The position numbers and the translations under genes were made by a program. The notes under the pieces are model-generated. The model did no database searches. It saw only the letters and a program-made list of their open reading frames with translations, and was not told where the DNA came from. From Acytostelium subglobosum LB1 (Eukaryota > Evosea > Eumycetozoa > Acytosteliales > Acytosteliaceae), in contig NW_012236525.1 of the NCBI RefSeq assembly GCF_000787575.1, positions 573,686-637,685 of the forward strand: a stretch of 64,000 bases of DNA, given 5' to 3'. Positions 10,820 to 22,283 of this stretch are shown piece after piece. Each line of letters starts with the position of its first letter. Positions within the stretch are counted from its first letter, which is position 1.

Positions 10820-12468
10820 ATGATGAGAATGCCAAATAGCTCGAGACAGATAGTCTCTAGGTATAGGATACAGTTCTTAATCTTATTCGTATTGTTCTTG
10901 TACTTGACATCATTCTTTACCTACAACTCAAACAATGCTAAACAAGATACAGTCATCAATACTTCAACAACAACATCAACATCGACCAAAGATAAAGATA
11001 ATCACAATCATAACAATCATAACAATAACAACAATAACAACAACAATAACAACAATCATAATATAAAGGATAGAACTAATGATGATGAAGATGATGATAA
11101 AGCTAGAAATAGACAACAACAACATAGAACAAAGAATGAGAAGTTCGATAGTACGATCGTTACATTGGGCTACACGCTGCACAGTGATGGTATGCCATCG
11201 AGAATCTTGAAGGACCGTGTTGACACCGCCGTCGATCTCTACCAACAGTTGCAGGCCGAGGGCAGCAACCCATTGCTAGTATTCTCCGGCAAGGGCAAGG
11301 GCGACACCACCACGGACGAGTTTGAGTACAAGTCCGAGGCCGATGCCATGCGCGACATGGCCATCAACTCTGACGCTAACATCGACGAGTCGGCAATCTA
11401 CATGGATCTCGAATCGACCAACACGGCCGAGAACGCCAAGAACACCCTGACCCGACTGATCGCCGAGGGCATCAACCGCGTGTTTGTCGTCACGTCCGAC
11501 TTCCACATGCTGCGCGCACAGTACATCTTCAACACGATCTTCCCGCCCAAGTATGAGCTCAACTTTGTCGTGACTCTCACCACGGAGAAGACTCAAAAGT
11601 CTATGCTGGCCCAGGAGAAGCAGCTCTACCTGTCATCACAGAAGGATCTGGAGGGACTTGGCATGCTGGGCACCGACTCGGCACTCGGCTACCACCCCTT
11701 CCGTAACCTTCCCAGATGGAACATGATTGAGCGCGAGATTGAGGTCGACATTAGGAATGATCGAGTGTTGGACACCGATGCCAAGTGCGCAGACTATGGC
11801 TCCAACCACGGATATTTCTCACTCAAGCTTGCACAGAAGCTCCCCAACGCCAAGATTGTGTCACTTGAGGGTGAGGCGATGAACGAGTACAAGAACGCAC
11901 AGGAGACCCACGAGGGCAAGATCCTTGAGCTTGGTCTCGACAACAACTACCTCTGCAAGACCAGAGTCAAGTATGATATGTTTGCTGTATGTATATTAAG
12001 TTAGCGATCCCCTAGCAAGTGAGTGAAAGAGTACTAATCAATCAATCCAATCAATTACAACAGCAATTGGTATCAAAGAAGCATGTATATGAGTATCAAC
12101 TGTGCCTCAGTGTATTCCATTGGTTCGGAATGGAGAACAGAGAGGTGTTTGAGACTGTGCTGTTCAATCACTTGATGAATGCCAAGACGACATTCATCGA
12201 GTTGCCAGAGCCAATGATCTACACTGGCAAGGAGGGTCAACACGAGTGGAACAAGGTCAACAAGTGGTACGATGGCAGAAACGAGGATAAAGTATTCGAA
12301 GACCTCCAGAAACGTTATAACATGGATATGACTTGGAAGATCTTGGGTGCACTGTCCCACGAGAACAAGACTGTGCGCAAGGTGATCAGAGTCGATGTCA
12401 AGCATGCCGACAGACAGCCACTGCCACTTAGCGAACTGAAGAACATTTATGGCTGTTCCGCAAAGTAA
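10820..12468 (+). CDS. Type II membrane protein: DUF218 (YdcF/SanA-like) domain fused to a class I methyltransferase domain
   Basis: Exon 1 is 10820-11986 and exon 2 12064-12468, with a 77 nt intron (GTATGT..ACAG); the product has 523 residues. A single N-terminal transmembrane segment (about 19-36) is followed by an N/D-rich linker. A DUF218 domain (about 110-255) shows the family signature pieces GMPSRILKDRVDTA, LVFSGKG, KSEADAMRDMA, NTAENAKNTL and VVTSDFHMLRAQ. The second half has a SAM-binding motif I (CADYGSNHGYFSLKLA), a post-I acidic residue (VSLEGE) and a motif-IV-like LCLSVFHWF, spread over both exons. DUF218 proteins in bacteria act at the cell envelope and the domain's chemistry is unsettled. 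The domains suggest a secretory-pathway enzyme that modifies a glycan or lipid, which is inference. The first 110 codons are AT-rich and the rest GC-rich. Confidence 0.85.
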
Positions 12469-12634
12469 ATCTGGCGCGAGCGATTGTTACACTACACAAC
12501 CCAGAGTCTCCAGTTAATTAAATAGGTGTCCACATGTGAGTACATATGATCACCTGATTGATTGATTGATATTGCATGATTGATTGAATCATTCGGTAGT
12601 ATTATTATTATTATTATTTGTTTGAAACAAAGTG

Positions 12635-14503
12635 TTACAGTCTTCCTTGTCTTTTCTTTCGCATCTCTTTCTCTCGACGATGTCTACGTTCCTCTTCTTC
12701 GGCCAAACGATCCTCGCTGGCAGCATAGCGACTTGAACGCTCCTCCTCTTCTACAATCTCATCGTAGCGAGCCTCCATTGATCTGTCGTCAAAGTCGTCG
12801 TCATCATAATCTCTTCTGGTGCTAAATCCACGCATTCCAGACAATACCTTTTGGAGCTCGGATGAGTATCCCCTGCTGGGCTCTTCGTCATCGTCTTCAT
12901 CTCCACTGCCATCCACAACAAAGTCATCAGAGTACTCATCGTCATACTCATCCTCTGAGTCGTCTTCCTCATCAGAGTAGTCGCGTCTTCTGGAGGAAGA
13001 AGAGGAAGAGGAACCATGTGATTGCTTCTTGACATTGTTTTGGCTTGATTGAGATGGCCTGCTTTGGTTTGGCCTTGATGATGACGATGTATTGTGTGAA
13101 GAGTAATGTCCACGATCTGAGCTCTTAGATGTCGAGGACATTGGACGTCTGTCATCGGACGTCTTGCTGATTGGACGATTTGATGAAGACGAAGATGAAG
13201 AGGAGTAGTTGTCTCTGTTGTTTGATGATGAATTGTTCGACATCTGACTCCTTGGAGGTGCACCGTTTGATTGTTTGGAAGAAGGTGGTGGCATGTTTGA
13301 TTGTTGTTGCTTGGGTTGGACGGTTGGGCTGTGCAGAGTCTTTGGTGCAACTCCTTTAGTGGACCATTGAGAGGCTGGGAATTGATCCTTTGGAGTCACC
13401 TTTACAATGGTTGGGTTCGACTTGATTGGTGGAGGTGATGGTGCAGAATGTGAAAGTGATGTTGATGATGGTTTGATAGGTGGATTGGACTGACTTGACT
13501 TGGGTCTCATGTTTGTGTTTGTATGCGAGTCCTTTGATGATCTGAGTGAATCACTTCTTCTTCCATTGTCATGATTGTTGTTCGAATGTCCATTACTCAT
13601 TGACTTTGATGACGATGACGATGATGAAGAAGATGATGAATATGATGACGATGATGGTCGGGTACTTTGTGTCATTGATGATGACGATGATGATGAATAT
13701 GATGATGGTCGAGTGTTCTGTGTCTTGCTCTGTGTACTATTACCACTGCTACTGCTACTGCCACTAATTGATTTCATTGAGTCTGAATGATGATGACTGC
13801 CGCTGCCGTTACTATATCCAGAGCTACTCTTTGAGTGATTATTGTTTATGCTGCCATTGCTGTTGTTCAGTTTGACTGGGAGTGATTCACCTGCATTGCC
13901 CTTCTTGATAGATACTCCCCACATAAAGTCATTCTTTGATTCCAACAGCTGTTTGTTTGGCTGTGATGGTGTTTTGTGTCTGCGTCGTTCATCTTCACTA
14001 CTGCTATCATCATCCTTGCGACGAGCAGGTTGTCTTGGTTTGGCTGGACTCTTCTTTGTCGCCGTCGATGATGGCTTCTTTGTGGTTACAGGTGTCTTTC
14101 TCGCTACCTTTTTCTCTCTATCATGGTCATCATTCTCATCGATTGATGCTCTTGTTCTCTTTACAGTTGACTTTGTCGGTCTCTTTACATCATCATCTTC
14201 AACTAAGTTTGTTTGTTTGTTTGTTTGTTTGTTGTTGACATATAATGAGTGACTGGTCATTCAATTCAATCAATCAAACACTTACTGATACCCAACAAAC
14301 TTGCAGATGTTCTTTTCTTTAGTAATGCATCTGGTGCTCTGTATCTTTGATCAACTGTATATGTATGTATGCATGCATGTTGTATGTTTGATCAGTCATG
14401 TGATCTTATCCCCGACATGAGCGTCACCTGACATACCTTCAATCTTTGGTCTATACTTATCCAATATAGAAGGATCAATCTTTGGTTGTAATACAGAGCT
14501 CAT
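12635..14503 (-). CDS. spt2: SPT2 chromatin protein / histone chaperone homologue, three exons
   Basis: Exons 14503-14437, 14354-14286 and 14202-12635 join in phase to 567 residues (MSSVLQPKIDPSILDKYRPK...). The central part is very Ser-rich and disordered. The C-terminus carries the SPT2 signature: acidic EDEYDDEYSDDFVVD, then SSELQKVLSGMRGFSTRRDY, then a charged helix with EARYDEIVEEEERSSRYA and EEERRHRREKEMRKKRQ. SPT2 binds H3-H4 and helps keep chromatin intact during transcription. The long Ser/Asn expansion between the basic N-terminus and the conserved C-terminus is lineage style. The family call rests on the C-terminal ~110 residues. Confidence 0.85.
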
Positions 14504-14704
14504 CTAGTTATATATATATAAATAATAAATAGTAATAGTAATTGTAATAATGAATGAAGATAAATGTAAATGATCAAGTGATAATTAATGTCTCAGAGAC
14601 ATGAAACCCACACTTGTGGTTATTTGTTTGGATTTGTATTCTTTTATGGGTCATTTCATTCTTGTAAATCGGCGATTCGGAAATGAACTGGTTGGTCGAT
14701 CATC

Positions 14705-16664
14705 TTAGATTGATTGTAGTTCTGACACTTCCTTGTTAAGTTGGAATATCTCTTTCTTATGTCTGGTGGATACTTGTTGGTAGTGCTCCACAATATAGTC
14801 TATTGACCTATTGCTCCACTCTCCCTTCCATTGACTCTTGTTGTCAACATTGCAAAGATCTGGACGAATACCTATCGTCGATGTTGATGAAGCCATTGAC
14901 TTTAGATGATTGACATTTCCAAGATATATAGATGTAAGATTGCGCATGATATACTCGATCACTACCTTTTGCAACTGGTTGGCCGAGCTGCTGAGCGCCA
15001 GCTCAAGGTACTCGCCTGCATTGTCAACGTCAAGATGGTGCCATAGATAGAACTCGCAGTGTTGCTTCAATTCGATGAGATCAAGACGATTGGCATAATG
15101 AAGTAGACGTCTACCACGCTCCGGTGTCAACTGTGGAAGGAATCCATAAAGGCTACTAACAACATCTCGCAAACATTCGAATGTATCCTCGTCATCTACC
15201 TTGATAACATCGATCAATATACCATTCTCAGACATCTCCCTAAGTATGTTGTTATCCTCTATCTTGATCACATCACGCAACTTTGGACATCTTGTCAAAC
15301 ATATTGACTTATGTATCTTGACATCACCATGTACAGGACTCCTAATAATAAACTTTAGATGTATGGCAATGTAAGTATCATTGATTGATTGAAGGGAATT
15401 GACCAAACTTACATCTGTGAATAGTCCTTGTTGATAGAGATTCATCAAGTTCCTCCTCATCTCATCCTCATCATCCTCAACTACAATGGATTGCACTTCT
15501 TTGATTGAATATTTTTTTTTGTCAGTATGATTGATTGATTGATCATGGATGCAAATGTTGATGGACATACCTCCAATATTAAGTTGTTGTGCAATGTTTA
15601 CGGCATAGTTTCGGACCAACTCATCCTTTGATTTACAATGTCTGAGCAATGACTGTACACCCTTGTTCTCCATCATTGACTTCCATAATGACCTATCATA
15701 CCTCGCTACATGTGACACATGTTAGTGATCGATCGAAGGGGACTATGATTGATCGATTTATACATACATCCAGTGGCAAAGCTATAAATACAATATAATA
15801 CAAATCGTTGAACTAAGATATCTTTGCTATCTAGTAGTGGAACGTGTGGCTGTAGAGTTACCCAGTTGAATGTACCTGGGAATTGTGTATCTTCGATGTA
15901 GGCCTCGAGGAACTCTTCGATAGGTTTGAAGTAGTCTTCTTGAATGAATATATTGCGGATCTCATCATGCATCGATAGGTTGCAAATGGTCAAACATGTG
16001 AGGAACTTAATCTTCTTATCATTGGACCTTGATCTATTGATCAACAAGTTCATCAAAGTCTTGTTGCGTACAATCTTCAATTGATTTGGATTAATAATAC
16101 CTCTCTCGAATCTAAACTCTGACAAGTTCTGTATAATTGCCGATGAAGACAATGTCTGTTCCTCTCCCAATTTGTCCAATCCATCCAACAAATAGTCCAA
16201 TATTCCTTCATCAAATAATTTGATCTTTAGGCTCTCTTTGGAAGTTGTTCACGTATCAGTATATTTGATTGATTGAATGAGGTGAACTTAACATACCCTC
16301 GGCTGAGAAGTTCCATAATAGGGACATAACATGATCTCTTGTCTTCTTCTCTTTGGACTTTAGTAGTTTGAGTATTGGTGTGAATGATCGATAGTTGGCA
16401 AATACAACTACCATCTGTTTGAATCTTTGGAATGTCAATTCACTCAAAGAGAATACTCCAGAATATTGAAGTTGTGGAAATTGTGATGATGTAAGGTTCA
16501 ACATCCTATTATTATTATTTATTAGTAAATGGTATTATCCCTATATCCAACCTTGACAAAGACTCAACATACCTGTCTATGTTATCTACAAAGCTTAAAA
16601 CTATGGTATCATTCCTTTGATTGGGAGCAAAGGATGACTCCATATGATTAATGGTACCATTCAT
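14705..16664 (-). CDS. Armadillo-repeat / BTB-POZ domain protein, six exons
   Basis: Exons 16664-16573, 16505-16297, 16235-15768, 15705-15571, 15498-15413 and 15352-14705 join in phase to 545 residues. An in-frame TAG lies just upstream of the chosen ATG. Residues about 60-310 are helical repeats of armadillo type (VMSLLWNFSAE, FLTCLTICNLSMHDEIRNIF, ELVRNYAVNIAQQL). Residues about 320-440 form a BTB domain (QQGLFTDFIIRS, VKIHKSICLTRCPKLRDVI, FLPQLTPERGRRLLHYANRL). It is followed by a BACK-like helical stretch and a C-terminal coiled coil. ARM-BTB proteins commonly serve as Cullin-3 adaptors; no partner can be read here. The introns at 15412-15353 and 15570-15499 are multiples of three without stops, so a naive frame runs through them. 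Confidence 0.83.
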
Positions 16665-17001
16665 TCCTGACTAACTAAATGACAATTAAATGAATGAATA
16701 ACCTGTGAATATATATATATATATATATTTTTTATATTAAATCTGTCTAATCCTGATGCTGATTCTCTGTTCTCTTGTTATTTGGATGATTAATTATTTG
16801 ATTGATCTGTTATATTATATGATATTTAAATATGTATTGTATTATTATATTATTTGAATGAATGTCTACATATGTGTCATTGGATTGGTATTGTATGTCT
16901 TGAGAACACATGAGAGTCGAGACTTGAGTCGTTGGCTTTGGTGTTTGTTTGGGTCTGTCGTTGGCTCGTCCCTGGTGTCATTCGTTTGAAGGAAGGCAAG
17001 A

Positions 17002-17265
17002 ATGACGGTTGCTCTCGGAAGTCTTAGTAAGTGTGTGTTTGTGTTTGTGTGTGTATTAGATAAAGTGTGTGTGTGTATCTATGTATGTGTATGTGTGTAT
17101 TGTTGTAAGTGTGAGTGTGGTGCATGGTCTACACCATTATTGTTATCACTACAAACAGCAAGTGTGGCTCAACAACGCTACATTAGTGTCTTTCGCAAAA
17201 ACTTCAAACCTTTGAAACCACACCGTTGCCAAAAACGACAAAAGATCTATATTGACCCAATATAG
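17002..17265 (+). CDS. Micro-gene, 43-residue basic protein, two exons
   Basis: Exon 1 is 17002-17026 and exon 2 17159-17265. The intron (17027-17158, GTAAGT..ACAG, 132 nt) is a GT-repeat-rich stretch that would otherwise translate as Val/Cys low complexity. The spliced product starts MTVALGSLTSVAQQRY, continues ISVFRKNFKPLKPHRC and ends QKRQKIYIDPI. It is strongly basic with a short hydrophobic N-terminus, which could be a mitochondrial presequence or a small ribonucleoprotein subunit. I do not recognise the family. It is divergent from the ARM-BTB gene. The clean exon borders and the sharp contrast between intron and exon composition are the main support. Confidence 0.45.
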   Translation: MTVALGSLSKCVFVFVCVLDKVCVCIYVCVCVYCCKCECGAWSTPLLLSLQTASVAQQRYISVFRKNFKPLKPHRCQKRQKIYIDPI

Positions 17266-17519
17266 AACTCAATTCATCGCCCGAAACATGTAGATTCTTA
17301 CTTTGGTATTTAATCTATGAATTGTCGATTCCCTATTCATTCAATTGATCTATTGGTCCAACGCGAATGAATGCAATACTAGCTTGGTTTACACTATTTG
17401 CCAGATGACAGCGCGAGCATGTTTGTGTGAGTGTGTCAAAGTCGACTGACACATTTACTAACAAACTGACTAACTCGACTAGACCTGCCCCGCCTGTCGC
17501 CCCTTCCGACGTCCGCCTA

Positions 17520-18223
17520 TTATTTATTGCCTCGCTCTTCAAAGTACTTGCTGATCAGTTGTGGACAGTGACAGTCAGCCTCGTTGACCCAGCTTGATTG
17601 GCTAATGTCGTAGCCCTCCCACTTCAATCGGAACTCTCTGCCTTCTGGCGTCTGTCGATGAGCCAGAATACACTCCACGATGTACTCATTGTCGTCCGAG
17701 TCATCCTGCATCACTTCGTTGTCCTTGTCCGGCACCTTTCGCTCGACCTCCACCGATCGCCTCTTCTTCTCCTTCCTCAGCTGTCTTTTCCTCTTCTTCC
17801 TCTCCTCCCTCTTTAGTCGCTTTCGCTCCGCCTTGTCCTTCTTCTCGACCTTTGTCTTCTTTTTATCCGCTTGTGTCTCTGTCACGATTGGTGGCGCGGG
17901 CAGCGCCAGCATGGGGCCGGTGTAGGGCTGCAACACCTTGTATCGATACGATCGCAATTGAGCAAGCTTGTTGAATGCATCCCTGGCCTCTCTGATCCTA
18001 ATCACATTGCGCAATCTGATTTGCTCCAGCTCATTCTCACGTCTCTGCGCAATGAGCAGCAACTGTGACTGTTGTTGTAGTTGTTGTTGTTGTATATGTT
18101 GTTGTTGTAATTGGTGCGCATGTTGCTGTTGCTGTGACAGCTGTTGTTGAATCTGTTGGAATTGTTGTTGTTGTTGTTGAAGCTTTTGATTGTGAAATGC
18201 GAGTGGCGGTTGTTGTTGTTGCT

Positions 18224-18257
<34 letters not shown>

Positions 18258-18273
18258 CTGTTGTTGTTGTTGT

Positions 18274-18308
<35 letters not shown>

Positions 18309-20126
18309 TTGAAGGAGTGGGTTTTGCTGCGAGTTTGAAAGTGGCCTTGTTTGATTGCCTAAAACAAGAGGAGGTGGTACGTTATGTGGAGATGTCTGAG
18401 GCGGGGATGGTATATGCTGTGCTGGTTGTTGCTGTGTTGGTTGTTGTTGCTGTGGCACTGTCGTCCGAGGCTGACTGAGTAATTGTTGTATCTGTTGATC
18501 TACACTTTGAATAAGTACGTTGTTGGGAACAGGCTGCTGAGACAGCTCCAGCTTCTTGGCAAGCAGAGCGTTAAGCTGTACCTGATGCTCTACGGGACGA
18601 CCACCGCCATTGCTGTGTTGCTGTGGCGGGTTCGTTGGAGACTGAGGTGAATCGCCGCCATGTTGCAGTGTTGACGTCTGAGTGACCACTGACTTGGGCG
18701 CTTGGACCACCTGAGGTGCCGTTGGCCTGATGATTGACATTGGTATTTTCTTGGGAATGGCCACGATCTCTGGCGGGGCCTTTAGTTGCTGCTGAATCTT
18801 TGGAAGACTTTGATGTTGCGGCAGCTGTGGTGGAGCTGGCTGCGCACCTGTATTTGGTCTTTGGGCTACGCCCAACTGTGGAGAACTCATTGAAGGTCCC
18901 CAATTCGCTGGCTTCTTGGTCTGTGATGATTGAGGTTGAGGTGGTTGAGGTTGTTGTTGCTGTTGTGGTTGTTGATACATATGATGTTGTTGTTGTGGAT
19001 GTTGAGGCTGTTGTGGTTGTGGCTGTTGTTGTTGTTGTTGGATAGGTATCTTCTGACCACTGTTGTTGAGACTGTTGTTTGTGGCACCAGGTTGTTGTTG
19101 CTGCTGCTGTTGCTTGATCTGACCGTTCAACCGCTCCTCCATCTTTGGACTCAATGTCTTGAAGACATTATTGCAACTAATGCACCTCATCGATCTATGC
19201 TCATTGCTGAACACACATATATATCCTATACTACATGTGCACTTGGTGTATACGAACTGCGATTGATTGAATGTGAATGATTGAATGCCAATGACTTGGA
19301 TTAGAATATGCCAATGATTCATTGCGTGCTAGTGCTGTGCTGCTGATGCTACAGCATTGTATGTCATGTTGTCGACGATCTTACCCATGTTGCACAGTTG
19401 TGACAAGAGGCAATCTGTTCGCCTTCGACAAACACCTTGATTGAACCGTTTGGAATGTAGCAATTGGTGTAACACTTGGGACATGGGAACTTGTGCTGTA
19501 TATACATTGAAGGGTCAAGGGTCAGTCATACTCATTCATTCATTCTATCTATCAATCGATCAATCAATCCACCTACTGATACTCCATCAAGTGTCCTGTA
19601 TGAGAAGTACTTCTGTTCAACATGTAGTATTTGCTGGATGATCGGTTCGGAGTATGAGCATTAGTATCACCATCAATCAATCGACCATGCATGCAATGAA
19701 TGTGCCAAGACTTGAACATACGTATGCTCTCTTTACTCCATAGATACAGAAGCTAACAATCTCTGTTGTGCCCTTTTGAAGATAGTCAATGAGTACGTCG
19801 TGAGCTTGAGTAACAGATTGGAATGTAGACAAGCTAAAGATCTGTAGAATGTCCAATGCGCACTCGATCATCTTTATCTCTGCACTGATGGCGAGTTGAC
19901 GCTTCTTCTCAGGGTTGGTCTCCTTGTCACCATTGTTTGTACTTGACATTATCTGATTGGAGGTCTGCACCGATTGAAAGAGGAACTGTAGATCCTCGTT
20001 GCGCATCTCCACCTTGCGCACTGCGCATATCACCCAAGGGTCCATGCACACATAGTCTCCCATCTTGTGTGCACTCTGCAGCATTGGGATCGGCTTGAAT
20101 GGCACCGCCTTTCTAGATGCCGACAT
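17520..20126 (-). CDS. Chromodomain protein with zinc-binding Cys cluster and long poly-Q region, four exons
   Basis: Exons 20126-19722, 19633-19577, 19495-19385 and 19256-17520 all join in phase 0 to 769 residues. The N-terminal ~150 residues (MSASRKAVPFKPIPML..., helical, ALDILQIFSLSTFQSV) are unrecognised. Residues 155-220 hold at least four Cys pairs (CPKC 159/162, SCHNC near 185/188, KCTC 197/199, RCISC 216/219), consistent with one or two zinc ribbons. About 235-570 is Gln/Pro-rich with long poly-Q. A basic helix (KKKTKVEKKDKAERKRLKREERKKRK region) precedes a canonical chromodomain at about 710-765: EYIVECILAHR, FRLKWEGYD, SSWVNEADCHCPQLISKYF. All three aromatic-cage positions (Y, W, W) are present, so methyl-lysine reading is plausible. 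It is not HP1-like because there is no chromoshadow domain. Confidence 0.82.
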
Positions 20127-20397
20127 TCTTGTGTTGTCTATTGTCTTGGTCTTTGTCTTTGTTGTCTTTGTTGTCTTTGTTGTCGATGGATGTTGTTACT
20201 GTATATGAATGATGTCCTATCCCTATGATGTGCTAATGTCTGTTTGATTGGATGGGTGCGCGCGACTTGAATGTATCTGTGTTTGTGTTGGGGATGCGCG
20301 CAAAGTTACAATGATTGACAGATCTTGTCAAACTCTAATTATTGGAAATGGACATCACTGAGTGATGATGTCTTTGGAGAGTTGATTGATTTATTCG

Positions 20398-20704
20398 TTA
20401 ACAAATGTTGGCCTTGATGCATGCGTTGATGAGGCTGCATCCACCTAGGTTGACATTGATGTCAACATCAACATTGACGTGGAGGTCTGGTAGACATGGG
20501 AGACAACCAAGGAGACTAGCATTCTGGTTGGATGATTGCATAGCAGAACCAAATGAGGCACCGGCGATTGTTGACTTGGACATTCCCATGGATGAGGATG
20601 GGTTCATGTTCTTCATAGCAGCTGAAGAGTGTAATAATATGATACGTTAGTTAATTGTTATTACAATTCCAACCTTATTATTATTACTTACCAATAAGAG
20701 TCAT
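20398..20704 (-). CDS. Small HssA/B-like protein, 78 aa, two exons
   Basis: Exon 1 (20704-20692) encodes only MTLI plus one base. Exon 2 is 20621-20398 after a 70 nt intron (GTAAGT..CTTCAG). The product reads MTLIAAMKNMNPSSSMGM, then SKSTIAGASFGSAMQ, a Cys pair (LLGCLPCLPD) and an alternating Val/Asp/Asn stretch (HVNVDVDINVNLGG). A tiny MTL.. first exon, a Ser/Gly block and an alternating tail are the style of the multicopy HssA/B family of dictyostelids, implicated in stalk-specific expression. The alignment is loose, so the gene model is safer than the family name. Confidence 0.65.
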
Positions 20705-21467
20705 TTTTGATTGATTATTGATTTAAAGTAAGTATTAAGCTTAGATTGATTTGATGATTTGAATAAATGGATAAATCTAAGTATTTATACTAGTTGATTG
20801 ATTGACAATCTGTCATATATTATCCCTTTAACCATCCATCTGTTAGTTGTGTAACTCATTCTACACTTTATTCAAGGACCTAAGTTGTTCTTATATATAA
20901 CTAGTGTTTGACACATCATATTGGTATTCATTCACCAATCAATCTATCCAGTTGACATACTTACATTGACAAACCACTAACAAGTATTAAGATGTGTTGT
21001 GGATGATGTGGGTGGGTCAATGTTCAACTTCGTATCTGATGGTGATTCTTGTATCTACCACTACCACAACACACCCATACTTTGATTACTTATATCAGTC
21101 AAGTTGGTTAGTGGAGTTGACAGGTGCTGTCAACGATCTCAACTACATTCTTTGGATTCATGGATAATAAATTTATAGCGACGAGTTGATCCGAACTGAT
21201 TGATTGATTAAACATTGATATTATATCACTCCATAAGAGTTGATGACCTCACTGAGTTGGAACAACCATGATGCAATACTTAACAGTTGTTTGTTTGTAT
21301 TGTGCTTGTAAAGATCATTGAATGCGTATCCAGGATGAATGTATGAATGGAAAGAAGGAAATACCAATTTGTGCATGTAAGTGCGCTTATCGCATTTATG
21401 TCAGATGATTGAGTTGTGGACAACAACAACAAAGCCATATCCTTCGATATTTGCATCCATCGATTCT
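20705..21467. other. Intergenic region with a perfect inverted repeat
   Basis: About 760 bp between the start of the HssA/B-like gene and the 3' end of TMEM14. Apart from the hairpin-like repeat at 21116-21134 it is ordinary AT-rich sequence with no supportable exon. Confidence 0.45.
21116..21134. repeat. Perfect inverted repeat, 8-bp arms
   Basis: GTTGACAG, spacer GTG, CTGTCAAC. The arms are exact reverse complements. It could be a dimeric transcription-factor site or a short hairpin in the TMEM14 3' flank. Chance occurrence in 64 kb is possible but not frequent. Confidence 0.4.
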
Positions 21468-21981
21468 TTAAAGTGCCATGTATGAACGGACAACAATAAC
21501 AGCTGACATGACTGTCACCAAACCAGCTGGCATGAACTTGCCAGAGTTGTAGAAACGCATTCCCATGAACACCAACAGTCCAGATGCAATCACTGTATAC
21601 TGGGAGGTTAGTGATACTGTTGATCATCATAATCATCATGTTGAACAAATACATACCCAATATCAATTGGTTTCCAAGCTTTCTGTTCTAAAGTTAGTGA
21701 AAGACATGAATAAGCTATCGTGTTTGTCGTGAGTTGTTTGACTGAGAATACATACCTCGAGCATTGCACAGTATGCCACTGCAGCACCAGAGGCGACACC
21801 CATCACCAGTGACATAGTGCTGCCAGCCTTGAGGTATCCAATGACGCCTCCCTAATGATGAATGTAAGAGTGAGTAAGAGAATGAGAAAGAGATTGAGTG
21901 ACCTTGTTCGGATCAGAACAAACTACCCATGACCAAACCTACCAATACCAATAACAATGCGTAGATGAATGTAAGAACCAT
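21468..21981 (-). CDS. TMEM14 family membrane protein, 96 aa, four exons
   Basis: Exons 21981-21943, 21851-21756, 21687-21657 and 21592-21468 join to 96 residues. It has several hydrophobic helices: MVLTFIYALLLVLGGVIGYL, SLVMGVASGAAVAYCAML, LILVIASGLLVFMGMRF and LVTVMSAVIVVRSYMAL. GGVIGYLKAGSTMSLVMG and FYNSGKFMPAGL are signature blocks of TMEM14 (UPF0136). Animal TMEM14C is a mitochondrial inner-membrane protein linked to porphyrin transport; plant relatives (FAX) move fatty acids across the plastid envelope. The role here is unknown beyond a small membrane carrier-like protein. The last acceptor is chosen at TATACAG because it keeps the frame. Confidence 0.88.
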
Positions 21982-22283
21982 GGTTTCTCTCTTCTTTAAT
22001 TATGTGTATGTCTAGTAAATAATGTAATTAGTATTGCAAAGAGAGTGATGATCACCTTTTTGGATGTGTGTGAAATTTGGATTGATCAGACATGTTTCCG
22101 ATGCTGGTCTGTGACTGATCCATCCAATCCAACCAGTTTCCATCCACATGGAACAAACTAATCAACAAACAAACAAACAAAAAAGAAACATTACACATGG
22201 ATATCCATGTAATGATGAATGAACGAATGAATGAATGATGCTGTGTACCTATGATATCTGTTGAAGATTTATTGCAAGGCAGT

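Noticed and set aside
18050-19280. Plus-strand Val/Leu/Cys-rich frames
   Set aside because: They are the antisense of the poly-Gln region of the chromodomain gene.
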